From assembly GCF_009831235.1 (NCBI RefSeq), contig NZ_WUUL01000009.1, positions 1 to 64,000 on the forward strand: a stretch of DNA of 64,000 nt. The letters are read 5' to 3'. Below are positions 10,143 through 19,737 of the stretch, one piece after another. The position numbers and the translations under genes were made by a program. The DNA comes from Shimazuella alba (GTDB taxonomy: Bacteria > Bacillota > Bacilli > Thermoactinomycetales > Thermoactinomycetaceae). Position 1 is the first letter of the stretch; each line of letters begins with the position of its first letter. The notes below the pieces were generated by a model. The model made no database searches, was not told the DNA's origin, and worked only from the letters and a program-made list of their open reading frames with translations.

Positions 10143-10360
10143 CGTAAAATATTATGATTGAGATATAAAGTTATGTTCTTTTTTCATTTCCTTTATCAAC
10201 AATAAAATGATTCATTTTGTTATGTCTATTAGCTACTTCTCTTCTTTCTTTCATCCAAATAAATATTTCTATTCAAAAAAATAACATGAATAATTCCAAT
10301 ACTCTTTCATATAAATAAATTGTTTGCCATATACCTACCATTTTTTTAAGGGGGATTTGA

Positions 10361-10957
10361 ATGACAAGAAAGTTTTTTGTGAAGATTTGTCCCATTATCG
10401 CTTTTGTTTTCATCTTAGCTCTGAGCTTTAACATGCCCACCACAAATGCTTCGGCCAGTACTCTACCCCAAAATCTGAAAATAGATTCTGTCGATGGTCA
10501 GACCTATAATGCGCAGAAACATAAGAAGATCGTTGCTTTTATTATTTATCGTAATGCTGTCCAAGGAAAGCATATCCTCGGGTTTTCAACATTTGAAAAA
10601 TATAACGCCTACAAACAACAAAACCTTGCCACTCAAAATGCTGACGCTAAAGCTGCTGCATACTCCTATTTTTATGAACATACATCGTTTGATAACAGGG
10701 GTCTAGGAGCCTCTATTCGCCTGCAAGTCGGCTATAACTTCTACTATGTAGGAGATAATTGGAACGATCGAATCTCTTCAACAAATATACATCCCTCCTC
10801 CTCTATAACGATATACCAGCACTGGCATTATGAAGGATATCATTATACTTTTGTGAATAACGGAGGTAACTATTGGTTCCGAAACTTCACAGACTATAAA
10901 ATGCCAAATGGGCATAGCTGGAACGACCAAATATCATCCGTAAAATCAGGCTGGTAG
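10361..10957 (+). CDS. Secreted protein with C-terminal beta-gamma-crystallin-like domain
   Basis: A 198-residue protein with a Sec signal peptide (hydrophobic core about 8-25, cleavage probably after TNASA). The last 85 residues hold two related segments ending in similar motifs, NWNDRISSTNI and SWNDQISSVKSGW, each preceded by aromatic-rich strands (FYYVGD, YTFVNNGG). This repeated W-N-D-x-I-S-S pattern is typical of beta-gamma-crystallin-fold secreted proteins and of peptidase-inhibitor family I36. The region 35-110 is not recognised. AGGGGG precedes the ATG and a strong terminator follows. Calcium binding or protease inhibition would be a guess. Confidence 0.7.
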   Translation: MTRKFFVKICPIIAFVFILALSFNMPTTNASASTLPQNLKIDSVDGQTYNAQKHKKIVAFIIYRNAVQGKHILGFSTFEKYNAYKQQNLATQNADAKAAAYSYFYEHTSFDNRGLGASIRLQVGYNFYYVGDNWNDRISSTNIHPSSSITIYQHWHYEGYHYTFVNNGGNYWFRNFTDYKMPNGHSWNDQISSVKSGW

Positions 10958-10975
10958 TTCTTATTTCATAAAAGG

Positions 10976-11008
10976 ATACCCCACCCGCTTTTTGGATGGG
11001 GTATTTGA
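10976..11008 (+). terminator. Terminator of the crystallin-like gene
   Basis: ATACCCCA and TGGGGTAT form an 8-bp stem followed by TTTGATTATTT, directly after the plus-strand gene. It may also serve the convergent DinB gene. Confidence 0.8.
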
Positions 11009-11066
11009 TTATTTCTATGTAGAAAATACTGAAAACCAAGTCTAATTATTCGATGACTAGAAATTT

Positions 11067-11555
11067 TTATCCCTTTACTCCTTTTGCCGAATCCCATGAT
11101 AATTGCTGTTTTCGAATGTATACTATCTGCCCGATATGATAGGCATTATGAAGGGTCAGATTGGATAAGACAGACGACCAAGCATAATCTAAGTTTTCGG
11201 TTGCCAAACCATCCAGTTTATCTTCCTCACTATTTTCCATTGCATCTATCCATTTTGATAAAATCAGATAACACTTTTCCACCGTCTCTTGCCAGTTCCA
11301 TCCATCTATTGGTGCAAAAGTATTATCATTTTTGCTTGAAGTTTCCCACGCAGCAATCCCTTGAAAACGATCATAGTATCGTTCATTCCAATAAATGAGA
11401 TGATTTACAATCTCCCATATCGAATTAGTCTGCTCCCCAGCTTTCCAAGAAGCTTGTTCTGTTGTTAACCCATCTAATGCGTTTCGAAGCGACACAAACC
11501 AATTGCTTTGGTCATAACAAACAGCCCATTGGTCTTGAAAGACATTCTTTTTCAT
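11067..11555 (-). CDS. DinB family protein (putative metal-dependent enzyme)
   Basis: A 162-residue four-helix-bundle protein of the DinB/YfiT-like superfamily. The metal-site histidines are visible as IVNHLIYWNERYY near residue 50 and LHNAYHIGQIVYIRKQ near 136. Family members include thiol-dependent transferases and damage-inducible proteins, but most have no assigned reaction. The start is ATG with AAGGGG upstream. It stands alone between convergent and divergent genes; no SOS box is evident. Confidence 0.85.
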   Translation of the reverse strand: MKKNVFQDQWAVCYDQSNWFVSLRNALDGLTTEQASWKAGEQTNSIWEIVNHLIYWNERYYDRFQGIAAWETSSKNDNTFAPIDGWNWQETVEKCYLILSKWIDAMENSEEDKLDGLATENLDYAWSSVLSNLTLHNAYHIGQIVYIRKQQLSWDSAKGVKG

Positions 11556-11720
11556 TCCCCAAACCCCTTCAATATTAAAAATTCATATCCTATTTCAATA
11601 TCTTTTCCAATACCCAACAAAATTTGATACCTGTGTTTAACGAGTTCTCAGAGCGACTTTCCACATGTTCTCCTTTTTCATCGAATATCCATAAGAAAAA
11701 ACAAAGGAGTCATCCTGATT

Positions 11721-13568
11721 ATGGAACAGATCGAATTAATGATCGATCGTTTGTCAAACGAACTGATTAACCAGCAAAAATCCGATGGCAGTTGGCGTTT
11801 CTGCTTTGAAAGTGGAATTATGACTGATGCTTATATGCTGTTGCTAATAAAGATTTTGGGAAAAAAGGCGGATGTAATAGAGCACATGCTAATTAATCGT
11901 ATCTTCTCTAGACAAAACACCAAAGGTACTTGGAACTCTTTCCCTGATGAAAAAGGTGGCAATCCTTCCGCAACCGTTGAAGCATGTATAGCACTTTTGT
12001 ATAGCAATAAACTAAATGATAGACGACTTGAAAAAGCAAAAAAATATTTATCCGAATCCAACCAAATCGATCAAGCTAATCCGCTAACACGAACCATATT
12101 AGCCATATTTGGACATTATCCATGGAACCATCTTACCAAATTACCGATCGAATTTTTTCTTCTTCCTACTTGGGGGCCCATTCATTTCTTTGATTTTGTG
12201 GGTTATGCACGGACTCATTTAGCTCCAATCATGCTGATACAAGATCGAAAGTTCATCATTTCTTTGCCTAAACATAGGCAAGTTGCTAAATGGTTGCCAA
12301 AAAGTTCTACTCATAAAAAATTTTCACAACGAATAAAAGAGAAAATTTATCCTTTCATCCCTCATCAATACCTCAGCGAAAATGTCCATCAGCGTGCATC
12401 TAACTGGGGAGAAAAGTTTTTGTTAGGCCGGATTGAACCAGATGGAACACTTTATAACTACATGAGCTCTACTTTTCTAATGATTATCGCCCTACTCGCT
12501 CTTGGGTATCCCAAAAATCATCCTGTCATTGAAAAGGCTTACATAGGATTGCTGTCAAATTATTTTTGTACCCTTCCAAACGGAGGACATGTGCAAGAAG
12601 CAAACTCCACTGTTTGGGATACTGGATTAACCCTGCATGCTTTGCTGGAAGCAGGTGTCAATCCTCAACACCCCACTATCCAAAAAGGAAAATCCTATTT
12701 GCTTTTGCGTCAGCATACGAAGTTTGGTGACTGGGCACTCCTTCATAAAAGTGTTATGCCTGGTGGTTGGGGATTTTCTGATCACAACACCATAAATCCA
12801 GATGTAGACGATACAACAGTAGCTTTGCGTGTTTTGACGTCCTCCTTTGAAGAAAAACAAATACAAAAATCATGGAACAAAGCTGTTATTTGGTTACTAT
12901 CGATGCAAAATAGAGATGGTGGATGGCCTGCATTTGAAAAAGACACTGGGAAACCCTGGCAATCTTTCCTTCCTGACCTCGGAAGCAAAGTATGGGGAGA
13001 TCCATCTATGGCGGACTTGACAGGAAGAACATTGGAGTTTCTGGGAAATTATACGACCTATTCTCAGCAACAATATGTAGTAAATAAGGGTAAAAATTGG
13101 CTTATTCAAAATCAATGTGACGATGGTTCATGGTTTGGCAGGTGGGGAGTGACATACATATATGGAACTTGGGCAGCTTTAACAGGGTTAGCTGCAATAG
13201 GAGTGAAAAAAGATCATCCTACGATACAAAAAGGAATAAAGTGGCTATGTTCTATACAGCAAAATGATGGAGGTTGGGGAGAATCGTGTTACAGCGATCA
13301 GAAAATGAAATATCAAAAGCTTTCTTTCTCCACTCCGGTGCAAACCGCTTGGGCACTCGATGCCCTGATATCCTTTCATGATGCACCCACGGTGGAAATA
13401 AATGCAGGAATCAGACGATTACTTCAATTATTGGAGCAACGAGGAGAGGAATGGAAATACCCAGTCGGCAGTGGTTTAGCAGGGGAGTTTTATGTGTATT
13501 ATCATAGCTATCCATTTGTATGGCCTCTCATAACACTTAGTCGTTATTACAAAAAATACAAAGAGTAA
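11721..13568 (+). CDS. shc: Squalene-hopene / sporulenol-type triterpene cyclase
   Basis: Membrane-associated class II terpene cyclase that folds squalene or a related polyprenyl substrate into hopanoid-type or sporulenol-type products. At 615 residues it matches the family. The protonating motif DVDDTT is at 361-366. Several QW repeats are visible, for example QNTKGTWNS, QNRDGGWPA, QNQCDDGSWFG and QQNDGGWG. The start is ATG with AAAGGAGT upstream. No prenyl synthase neighbour is present, so substrate choice between squalene and C35 polyprenes is not decided here. Confidence 0.93.
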   Translation: MEQIELMIDRLSNELINQQKSDGSWRFCFESGIMTDAYMLLLIKILGKKADVIEHMLINRIFSRQNTKGTWNSFPDEKGGNPSATVEACIALLYSNKLNDRRLEKAKKYLSESNQIDQANPLTRTILAIFGHYPWNHLTKLPIEFFLLPTWGPIHFFDFVGYARTHLAPIMLIQDRKFIISLPKHRQVAKWLPKSSTHKKFSQRIKEKIYPFIPHQYLSENVHQRASNWGEKFLLGRIEPDGTLYNYMSSTFLMIIALLALGYPKNHPVIEKAYIGLLSNYFCTLPNGGHVQEANSTVWDTGLTLHALLEAGVNPQHPTIQKGKSYLLLRQHTKFGDWALLHKSVMPGGWGFSDHNTINPDVDDTTVALRVLTSSFEEKQIQKSWNKAVIWLLSMQNRDGGWPAFEKDTGKPWQSFLPDLGSKVWGDPSMADLTGRTLEFLGNYTTYSQQQYVVNKGKNWLIQNQCDDGSWFGRWGVTYIYGTWAALTGLAAIGVKKDHPTIQKGIKWLCSIQQNDGGWGESCYSDQKMKYQKLSFSTPVQTAWALDALISFHDAPTVEINAGIRRLLQLLEQRGEEWKYPVGSGLAGEFYVYYHSYPFVWPLITLSRYYKKYKE

Positions 13569-13653
13569 ACCTTTTACTAATATTCTTTACTTTATCAATC
13601 CAGACTGTTTATGATAGTTCTAAGACAATTGATCTCCTCGGAGGAGGCAGCAA

Positions 13654-14337
13654 ATGTCCCGTTCCATCACTCCACCTCTGGCTGTCTTACATTCCAAAGG
13701 GAATACCATCCATCTCTCGACTGTGAGTGAGGATGGAGTCGGAGGACGAAAGTATCTGATCAACTTCGGTCGATTCCAGTCCAAGCAAACCGCTGGCGGA
13801 ATCCAGGTACTCACTGCCGTGAACTACATCGTGATCGTCTGCGGGAGTTCCTTCATGGTACTTCCCAAAGACTCGAGCAGCCCGAAACCGTACAGGTGTG
13901 GTCTGAGCAACGACCCCTTCACCACACAATGCAGCCAGAAACGATCCTATCTGCTCTTCCACCAGTGGGTGCAGATCAACGAAGAAGGTCGTGTGCTCCC
14001 AGTGGGACAGAGCTGTAGTTCGACCAATCTAAATCCATCCCTGCGAAGTGGAGCCATCTTCTTCGTAAGTCCCCTCAAACAAGCAGGCCAGAGGGAGAGC
14101 GACATCGAGCTGCATCATCTCATGCATCACTTCGTGATCGTGAGGGATGAAAAGCACTTCCTGGTGCTTCCCACCGGCACCCACACTGCCCGATCAGCGT
14201 TTAAATTCGGAACGTATTCTGAATTCGGGCACGAGAAGCACAAGGAAGCAGCCGTGTATGGCAAGTGGCTCCGCTGCCCTGAGGGCAGCAAGTGGTTCAC
14301 CTGCCAGAAAAAGCTCGTATGCCTCTTCGGCATCTAG
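13654..14337 (+). CDS. Unknown 227-aa protein, GC-richer than its surroundings
   Basis: Not recognised. The ORF is convincing: GGAGGAGG lies seven bases before the ATG, codons are consistently GC-richer than in neighbouring genes, and a strong hairpin follows. The protein has no signal peptide or membrane segment. It appears to hold a tandem duplication: two halves each have a hydrophobic strand followed by FMVLPKDSS or FLVLPTGTH and a later YLLF/GKW block. This suggests two copies of one small beta-rich domain. It lies with an MFS gene of similar base composition between the cyclase gene and a tRNA, which suggests a transferred insert. Confidence 0.6.
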   Translation: MSRSITPPLAVLHSKGNTIHLSTVSEDGVGGRKYLINFGRFQSKQTAGGIQVLTAVNYIVIVCGSSFMVLPKDSSSPKPYRCGLSNDPFTTQCSQKRSYLLFHQWVQINEEGRVLPVGQSCSSTNLNPSLRSGAIFFVSPLKQAGQRESDIELHHLMHHFVIVRDEKHFLVLPTGTHTARSAFKFGTYSEFGHEKHKEAAVYGKWLRCPEGSKWFTCQKKLVCLFGI

Positions 14338-14382
14338 TCAGGAACATAGGATAACCCCTCCAGAAAAGAGGTAGTATCAACC

Positions 14383-14420
14383 GCTCCACTCTAACAAACA
14401 AAGAGTGGAGCCCAATATTT
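14383..14420 (+). terminator. Terminator of the 227-aa unknown gene
   Basis: GCTCCACTCT and AGAGTGGAGC form a perfect 10-bp stem, followed by a T-rich stretch. A CCGCTCCAC element also occurs in the terminator after the GC-rich mini-gene at 42811, and a related GGCTCCAC near 47670. Confidence 0.8.
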
Positions 14421-14623
14421 TCATCCACAAAAAAGCCAACCTTCTGTCATTGCCTAAGAAAGTACAGCGTGTTTTTCTTTTTGTAGAACTATTTTGGTAC
14501 TAAATAGTCTTGTTTTTCCGCACACGGACTAAGATACCAGAAAACTTCTCAAAAACATCCCCCTAGCTGCTCTGCTCACACCATTTGGTGATCACTAAAC
14601 ACTAGAGGGGCGGGTGTTATGAC

Positions 14624-15895
14624 TCAGTTGGAGGAGCTGGCTTCCACAGTATCTCCCTCATCTCTCTCCGCGTTTTCATGCGGTGGATATTTGATGAATG
14701 GAATGACAGCCAGTGTTCCTGCGACAATCAACGATCCCCAAAGCCAGAGATCGCGGTGGATACCAGTCCATCCAAATAGGATAGCACATAGCATACTACT
14801 TACCGAAAGGAATAGATTTACTGATCCAACAGCTATTCCTTTACGGTCAGGATCAATGGAACGGTTCATCAGGAATCCATAGGAATTAGACGCTGTTCCA
14901 TAAGTGATTCCAAATAGACTTGCGATCAAAATAAAATAGACATGTTCGACATCAACCCAGTATAGACATTGGAATCCTCCAATAGAAAAGACACTGGCAA
15001 CAGCGATGATACCACGTTCATCCCATCCTTTAGGAATACACGCAGAAATCCATTTGCCTGCCAAACAGGCAAGGGCGAATGCAGTAAGTGCAGCACCAGC
15101 CAGCCATGTCTCATGGATAAACAAGGGAAAATAACCTCCTCCTCCGATGAGCATAAAGACGAAGTCATTTCCAATAGTCGGAATAAGCCTGCCGAAAGCC
15201 AGAGCCCACAGACTGCTCTCCGATCTTACAACTGTGAACCATTGCCTACGTCCCGATGGTACCCTCCGCTTGTCCTGAAGGTTTCTCTTTTCTGTTTTTT
15301 TACATTTTTCACCGAGATCTACCCTCCAGACAAGAGGAATAGTAAGCAGATTGAGCAATGAACCGCACACTGCCCAAGTCATGGGGTTAGCGATCAGCCA
15401 AAAGCCCATGATTTTGGCAATGGAGGTAGCTGCCGCTGTTAGCGCTTCATTCAATGCCATTGTTTTTTTGTGGGCTGTTCGTTCCTCACTCGCCACCATC
15501 CGAAGCAGAGAGCCTAATCCTCCGTAGATCACACTGTCCAATAGAATCTGGATACAGCGAATGACGTAGAGCGTGGTGGGATCTGGCAGTGACAATGCCC
15601 AAGGATAAATAAGCATCATCATCGCATTTCCTACACTGGCAACCATGATGACCGGTTTTACCCAAGGACCTCGGTTGATCATCGTCACGAGAGCTGCAAG
15701 GATGGATACTCCTGCAAGCAAGGTGTTAAGGGTTGAAATTTCCTTCTCTAATCCTTGCTGTTGCATCAGCTTGGAAAAAGGAGAATTAACGAAATGGTTT
15801 TGTGACAAATAAACATTGAATGAAACCATCGCCATCATGACGGATGGACTCAACCACTCGGGGCGTTTCAACCACTCTAGAAATTTGCGGGACAT
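14624..15895 (-). CDS. MFS-type multi-pass transporter
   Basis: A 423-residue integral membrane protein with about twelve hydrophobic segments and the loop pattern of the major facilitator superfamily; a cytoplasmic linker rich in K and R lies in the middle (about 205-230). The start at 15895 (MSRKFLEWLKRPEW) is chosen because AAGGAG lies six bases upstream; the frame stays open another 67 codons, but without a good ribosome site. Base composition is richer in GC than the flanking chromosome. The substrate cannot be told. Confidence 0.8.
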   Translation of the reverse strand: MSRKFLEWLKRPEWLSPSVMMAMVSFNVYLSQNHFVNSPFSKLMQQQGLEKEISTLNTLLAGVSILAALVTMINRGPWVKPVIMVASVGNAMMMLIYPWALSLPDPTTLYVIRCIQILLDSVIYGGLGSLLRMVASEERTAHKKTMALNEALTAAATSIAKIMGFWLIANPMTWAVCGSLLNLLTIPLVWRVDLGEKCKKTEKRNLQDKRRVPSGRRQWFTVVRSESSLWALAFGRLIPTIGNDFVFMLIGGGGYFPLFIHETWLAGAALTAFALACLAGKWISACIPKGWDERGIIAVASVFSIGGFQCLYWVDVEHVYFILIASLFGITYGTASNSYGFLMNRSIDPDRKGIAVGSVNLFLSVSSMLCAILFGWTGIHRDLWLWGSLIVAGTLAVIPFIKYPPHENAERDEGDTVEASSSN

Positions 15896-16120
15896 GCCGC
15901 TCCTTAATCTGTTAGTCACTCTCTTTTTCTTACCCGCACAGAAGAAAAAAGATTTTCCAACTGCTATTGTTAGTATATCTGTAACCTTTGAGAACAGTAA
16001 AGAGGTGTTTAAAGTGAGAAACAGATGCAGTACCTCCAACTTGACTTCACGACTTTGTGGATTGTAAAGATTTCCAATCCAATCTGATTTCGCCATCTCT
16101 TCTCATTCTTTCACAAATGT

Positions 16121-16153
16121 AAAAAAGTCATCTCTCAAAAGAGAGATGACTTT
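16121..16153 (-). terminator. Terminator of the tRNA-Arg transcript
   Basis: GTCATCTCTC and GAGAGATGAC pair over 10 bp with a 4-base loop, and six T follow on the minus strand. It lies 13 bases after the tRNA CCA end. Confidence 0.88.
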
Positions 16154-16165
16154 ATCAAACACATA

Positions 16166-16607
16166 TGGCGTCCCCGGAGAGATTCGAACTCCCGACCCAC
16201 AGCTTAGCATACCACTATGACTTTCGTCACCAATCCATTGTTTGTGGTCTGGACTATATCTTCACCATTTCAGGTGTGACACGTATAGTCTCTACGGAAC
16301 CTCACGATAATCAGCTGCGAATTTAATGTTTAAGCAATTGATTATTCTTTAGAGTTCTTACCCTCAAGTGAGTTGGTTTATTAGGCATAAATCAACTTGA
16401 GCCTTTAGAACTCCTAAATCTCCTTTATATTTGTGTGATGATACATTTTCAACACTCCATAGGGAGATCGTAAGTTTCCTCGGTATTGCCATCAGCATTA
16501 TCTGTTAAGGTTTCACCGATATAGTGTCATCCACTCTATAAGTTTCTGTTTCCTTACAGAGGCTCCTAATTGAAGGCTGTTGCTCTATCCAGCTGAGCTA
16601 CAGGGAC
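16166..16607 (-). tRNA. tRNA-Arg(UCU) interrupted by a group I intron
   Basis: The two ends join into a normal 77-nt tRNA with encoded CCA: 5' exon 16573-16607 (begins GTCCCTGTAGCTCAG) and 3' exon 16166-16207 (TTCGAATC T-loop, then CGGGGACGCCA). The acceptor halves GTCCC and GGGGAC pair. The anticodon stem ACAGC/GCTGT closes the loop CTTCTAA, so the anticodon is TCT. The interruption lies inside the anticodon loop. The 5' exon ends in T and the intron ends in G, as group I splicing requires. A terminator follows. Confidence 0.93.
16208..16572 (-). ncRNA. Group I self-splicing intron in the tRNA-Arg anticodon loop
   Basis: A 365-bp insertion with the hallmark P7 strands: GTAGAGACTATACGT (plus coordinates 16281-16295) and AAGATATAGTCC (16251-16262) near the 3' end, in the correct order and spacing for the R and S elements. 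Upstream, the segments near 16485-16530 fit the P/Q core region. The last base is G. No open reading frame for a homing endonuclease is present, so it looks like a minimal ribozyme. Exact P1 pairing with the 5' exon could not be settled by eye. Confidence 0.88.
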
Positions 16608-16669
16608 ATAACAGAGTCTATATTAACCTAATTAAACTCATTTGTCAATAAAAAGTTTGACGGTTCGCA

Positions 16670-17173
16670 CTATAGTACAAACGAACCGCCCAGACTTGGT
16701 ACTTTGCTTCCATTGGGTTGGAAATAGGTAACATCTACTGTCCGTTCCTCACCCAAATTCACGATGGCATATGTAGGTACAGTATAGCCTCTAGGATCAA
16801 CAATACTCCCTGGATTGAGAAATAATTTCTTGCCGTCCTGCTCACAGAATGGAAAATGGGAGTGGCCAAAACAAACGATATCTGATCCTCGATCCTGTGC
16901 AATTAAAGACAGCGGTAATAGATTGGATTTTACTTGATGGCGGTGACCATGTGTAACAAAAAAATGATATCCAGCTAAGGTCACTTCTTCCTCTTGTGCA
17001 ACCTGTTCAAAATCACAATTTCCTCTAACAACAGACATTTTTACATTCGGAAGTTTTTCTTTTTCCGTACAAAAGTCGCCACAGTGAATCACATAATCTG
17101 CTTGTTCTCGATCAACGATTTGTTCTAATAAGTTTGCTCTGCCATGTGAATCACTTGTTACAAGTACTTTCAC
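16670..17173 (-). CDS. ysnB: YfcE/YsnB-family metallophosphoesterase
   Basis: A 167-residue calcineurin-like phosphoesterase. Metal ligands are visible in order: SDSHGR at the N terminus, HCGDF near 31, GNCD near 51, THGHRH near 74 and FGHSH near 105. Family members hydrolyse phosphodiesters, but the physiological substrate is unclear. It is last in the rph-rdgB-ysnB series, the order seen in Bacillus, and starts 24 bases after rdgB. Confidence 0.9.
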   Translation of the reverse strand: MKVLVTSDSHGRANLLEQIVDREQADYVIHCGDFCTEKEKLPNVKMSVVRGNCDFEQVAQEEEVTLAGYHFFVTHGHRHQVKSNLLPLSLIAQDRGSDIVCFGHSHFPFCEQDGKKLFLNPGSIVDPRGYTVPTYAIVNLGEERTVDVTYFQPNGSKVPSLGGSFVL

Positions 17174-17196
17174 CTTTTACACACCCTTTGTTACAA

Positions 17197-17823
17197 TTAG
17201 GCTTGAAAAGAATAACTCATTTGCAGCCAATCTACTAACTGAGCAGTAGCTTTTGCACGATGACTAATAACATACTTTTTATCACTTGGTAGTTGTGCCA
17301 TTGTCATTTGTTCTTCTGGCAAATAAAAGATAGGATCATAGCCAAAACCATTGTCTCCTTGAGGAAAAGCTATTACTTTTCCATGACACTCCCCACGAAA
17401 TAACTGGGTTGCTTGGTTTGGGATTGCCACTGCCATCACACATACATAATAAGCACTTGGCTCAGTCAACTTTGACTCTGTAATCCTTCTCAAGAGCTTT
17501 TGATTGTTTTGTTCATCTGTGGCATTCTCTCCAGCATACCGAGCAGAATACACCCCTGGTTCCCCATCCAAGTCTGGAACGACAATTCCAGAGTCATCTG
17601 AGATAACAGGTCCTCCTAGCCAATTTGCTATAATCTCTGCTTTTTTCGCTGCATTTCCTTCAAAAGTAGGTTGATCTTCTATAATTTCAGGCGCATCCTG
17701 TAAATCGTTTAATCCTTTCACAGCCAAACCCAACGGTGCAAATAGATCGACAAATTGTTTTTGCTTATGTTTATTTGCAGTTGCAATGATAATTGTCGAA
17801 AATGGCCACTTCTGTTTACCCAT
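17197..17823 (-). CDS. rdgB: XTP/dITP diphosphatase (RdgB/HAM1 family)
   Basis: House-cleaning nucleotide pyrophosphatase that removes deaminated purine triphosphates such as XTP and ITP. About 208 residues, normal for the family. Motifs visible are [10 protein letters not shown] at the N terminus, [24 protein letters not shown] in the middle, [10 protein letters not shown], and the C-terminal SHRAKA. The ATG at 17823 is preferred over an upstream GTG because AGGTGGG lies at proper distance; it overlaps the rph stop by eight bases, so translation is probably coupled. Confidence 0.94.
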   Translation of the reverse strand: MGKQKWPFSTIIIATANKHKQKQFVDLFAPLGLAVKGLNDLQDAPEIIEDQPTFEGNAAKKAEIIANWLGGPVISDDSGIVVPDLDGEPGVYSARYAGENATDEQNNQKLLRRITESKLTEPSAYYVCVMAVAIPNQATQLFRGECHGKVIAFPQGDNGFGYDPIFYLPEEQMTMAQLPSDKKYVISHRAKATAQLVDWLQMSYSFQA

Positions 17824-18562
17824 TATTCCCACCTATAAATTCAGCATTGTTTCCTAACAGCTGTTTTTGAATGACTGTTAATTCAGCAGTACCTTTTCTA
17901 GCGAGAGTAAGCATTTCTTGTAGTTGCTCTGGTGTGAACGGATTTTCTTCACCAGTACCTTGGATCTCCACATATTTTCCTTTCCCTGTCATAATGACAT
18001 TCATATCTACAACTGCTGATGAATCTTCTTCATAGCATAAGTCTAAGCACGCTTTTTCACCGATGATCCCAACGCTTGTAGCAGCAAGGAAATCTTTAAC
18101 TGGAAACTTTTTCAATGCTTTTTTCTCGAATAATGGAATCAACGCATCGACCATCGCCACAAAAGCACCAGTAATAGCAGTTGTCCTTGTTCCGCCATCT
18201 GCTTGAATAACGTCACAATCTATCCAAAGTGTACGTTCTCCTAATGCTTTCAAGTCCACTACAGAACGCAGTGCTCTGCCAATAAGACGCTGAATTTCCA
18301 TTGTTCGACCCGTAACTTTACCCTTACTAGCTTCTCGAATTGTTCTTACTCCCGTTGCTCGTGGGAGCATGGAATACTCAGCAGTAATCCAACCTTTACC
18401 GGAATTACGGAGAAAAGGAGGAACTTTTTCCTCAACAGTTGCTGTACAAATGACTCGTGTATCTCCAATGGAAATAAAAACGGATCCCTCGGCTGGTTTA
18501 ATATAATCCCGTATAATCTCTACTCTTCGTAATTCGTCGTAGTTTCTTCCGTCCGTTCTCAA
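17816..18562 (-). CDS. rph: Ribonuclease PH
   Basis: Phosphate-dependent 3'-5' exoribonuclease that trims tRNA 3' ends. 248 residues, full length. The N terminus [11 protein letters not shown], the central [26 protein letters not shown]-type segment and [20 protein letters not shown] mark the family. The start is TTG after GGGGGAAGG. It lies between gerM and rdgB on the minus strand as in Bacillus. Confidence 0.96.
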   Translation of the reverse strand: MRTDGRNYDELRRVEIIRDYIKPAEGSVFISIGDTRVICTATVEEKVPPFLRNSGKGWITAEYSMLPRATGVRTIREASKGKVTGRTMEIQRLIGRALRSVVDLKALGERTLWIDCDVIQADGGTRTTAITGAFVAMVDALIPLFEKKALKKFPVKDFLAATSVGIIGEKACLDLCYEEDSSAVVDMNVIMTGKGKYVEIQGTGEENPFTPEQLQEMLTLARKGTAELTVIQKQLLGNNAEFIGGNNG

Positions 18563-18708
18563 GCTTCCTTCCCCCTAAGTTCTCGATAACTCAGTATAAC
18601 ACACGAATGTTGAAAAATAAGAATTAACCTACTGATTCTAATAATATTTCAAGTTGAAAAAGCAGAGGTTTACTTACCTCTACTTTTATCTTGTACTTTT
18701 TTTGATAC

Positions 18709-19737
18709 TTACAAACCACTTGGATTGATTTGTTTTGGTCTTGTTACTGGCAAATCTACATTTTTCCCTTCATTGTTTAAAACACCAATTGTTTGTTTTC
18801 CTTCAACCATGATTTTAACCTTGTTTGCATTCATATTTTGCGTGAGTGATAATACGATAGATTCCAGAGCACTTTTGGACGCTGCCGTTTGATCGTTATA
18901 CTGTAAGATTTCTTTTCCAAAGTTTGCTGTTACTTGTTTTCCATTCAGCTTAACACCTTTAATCGTCGTAGCCGTATCCAATGGTCCTATCAAGTGACTA
19001 TTTTCTAAAGGTCCTCTCACAAGTTCCTTCACTACTGTTTCTCCTATATTAGCCGATCGATTTACTAGTCTGGTAACAGGAACATAACTAATGGAGTCAT
19101 CATCTGCTTGACTTAAGAAATAAAGGGTGACAGGCATGCTCCCACTGATATCCACACCGTTTGCGACTTCTACATTAATTCCATCAGCACGCGTTAAATT
19201 TTGTGCTACAGATTTCCCTTTCGGCATCACAGCTAGGTCTTTTCCTTCGATTTGTAGATTTACAGATTTGATTTTGCTAAACCCTGTGAGTGTCCATGTT
19301 ATTGCATTTAATATTTTTAATTCATCTTGCACCTTGTAGTGGCGGAAGTTTTTCGAGAAGTTAACTGTTGCGGTACCATTTTTAATTTTTACTCCTAGTA
19401 CCTCTGTACCTTTAGGCAAAACAGCTTTCATACCTTTTGGTAATACTGAAGACTGAGCAGATCCTTCTATTAAACTTTCCAATGAGCTTTTCGCTAATGA
19501 TTTTCCAGGAAGTTTTGCCGAGTAAGGTATCACATACCCATCTTGATTCATCGTGTATAACTCAGTTAAATGACCTTGTGCTTCTTTTTTCGCGGGAACA
19601 GGAGCTTGGACAACATGAGCTTCACCTTGTGGCGGATCAATTGGTTTCGAAACCTTTGCACTCGGATTGGAAAAACAACCAGTTAGTACGACTGGAAAAA
19701 GAAGCATACAAACGATAACTTTTGCTTTGTTTTGCAT
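18709..19737 (-). CDS. gerM: Spore germination/sporulation lipoprotein GerM
   Basis: A 342-residue lipoprotein needed in Bacillus for sporulation and germination, thought to act at the cell-spore envelope. The ATG at 19737 is selected because GGGAGG lies seven bases upstream; the signal peptide then ends in VLTGC, a lipobox. Two GerMN repeats are visible, each with V-L-P-K-G-T or L-N-G-K type strands and NFSKNF or ANFGKEI. It precedes rph with a 146-base gap. Confidence 0.93.
   Translation of the reverse strand: MQNKAKVIVCMLLFPVVLTGCFSNPSAKVSKPIDPPQGEAHVVQAPVPAKKEAQGHLTELYTMNQDGYVIPYSAKLPGKSLAKSSLESLIEGSAQSSVLPKGMKAVLPKGTEVLGVKIKNGTATVNFSKNFRHYKVQDELKILNAITWTLTGFSKIKSVNLQIEGKDLAVMPKGKSVAQNLTRADGINVEVANGVDISGSMPVTLYFLSQADDDSISYVPVTRLVNRSANIGETVVKELVRGPLENSHLIGPLDTATTIKGVKLNGKQVTANFGKEILQYNDQTAASKSALESIVLSLTQNMNANKVKIMVEGKQTIGVLNNEGKNVDLPVTRPKQINPSGL

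Noticed and set aside
15896-16096. N-terminal extension of the MFS protein at 14624
   Set aside because: The extra 67 residues are unlike MFS N termini, and AAGGAG supports the start at 15895.
16208-16572. Homing endonuclease inside the group I intron
   Set aside because: No frame of useful length is open in the intron.
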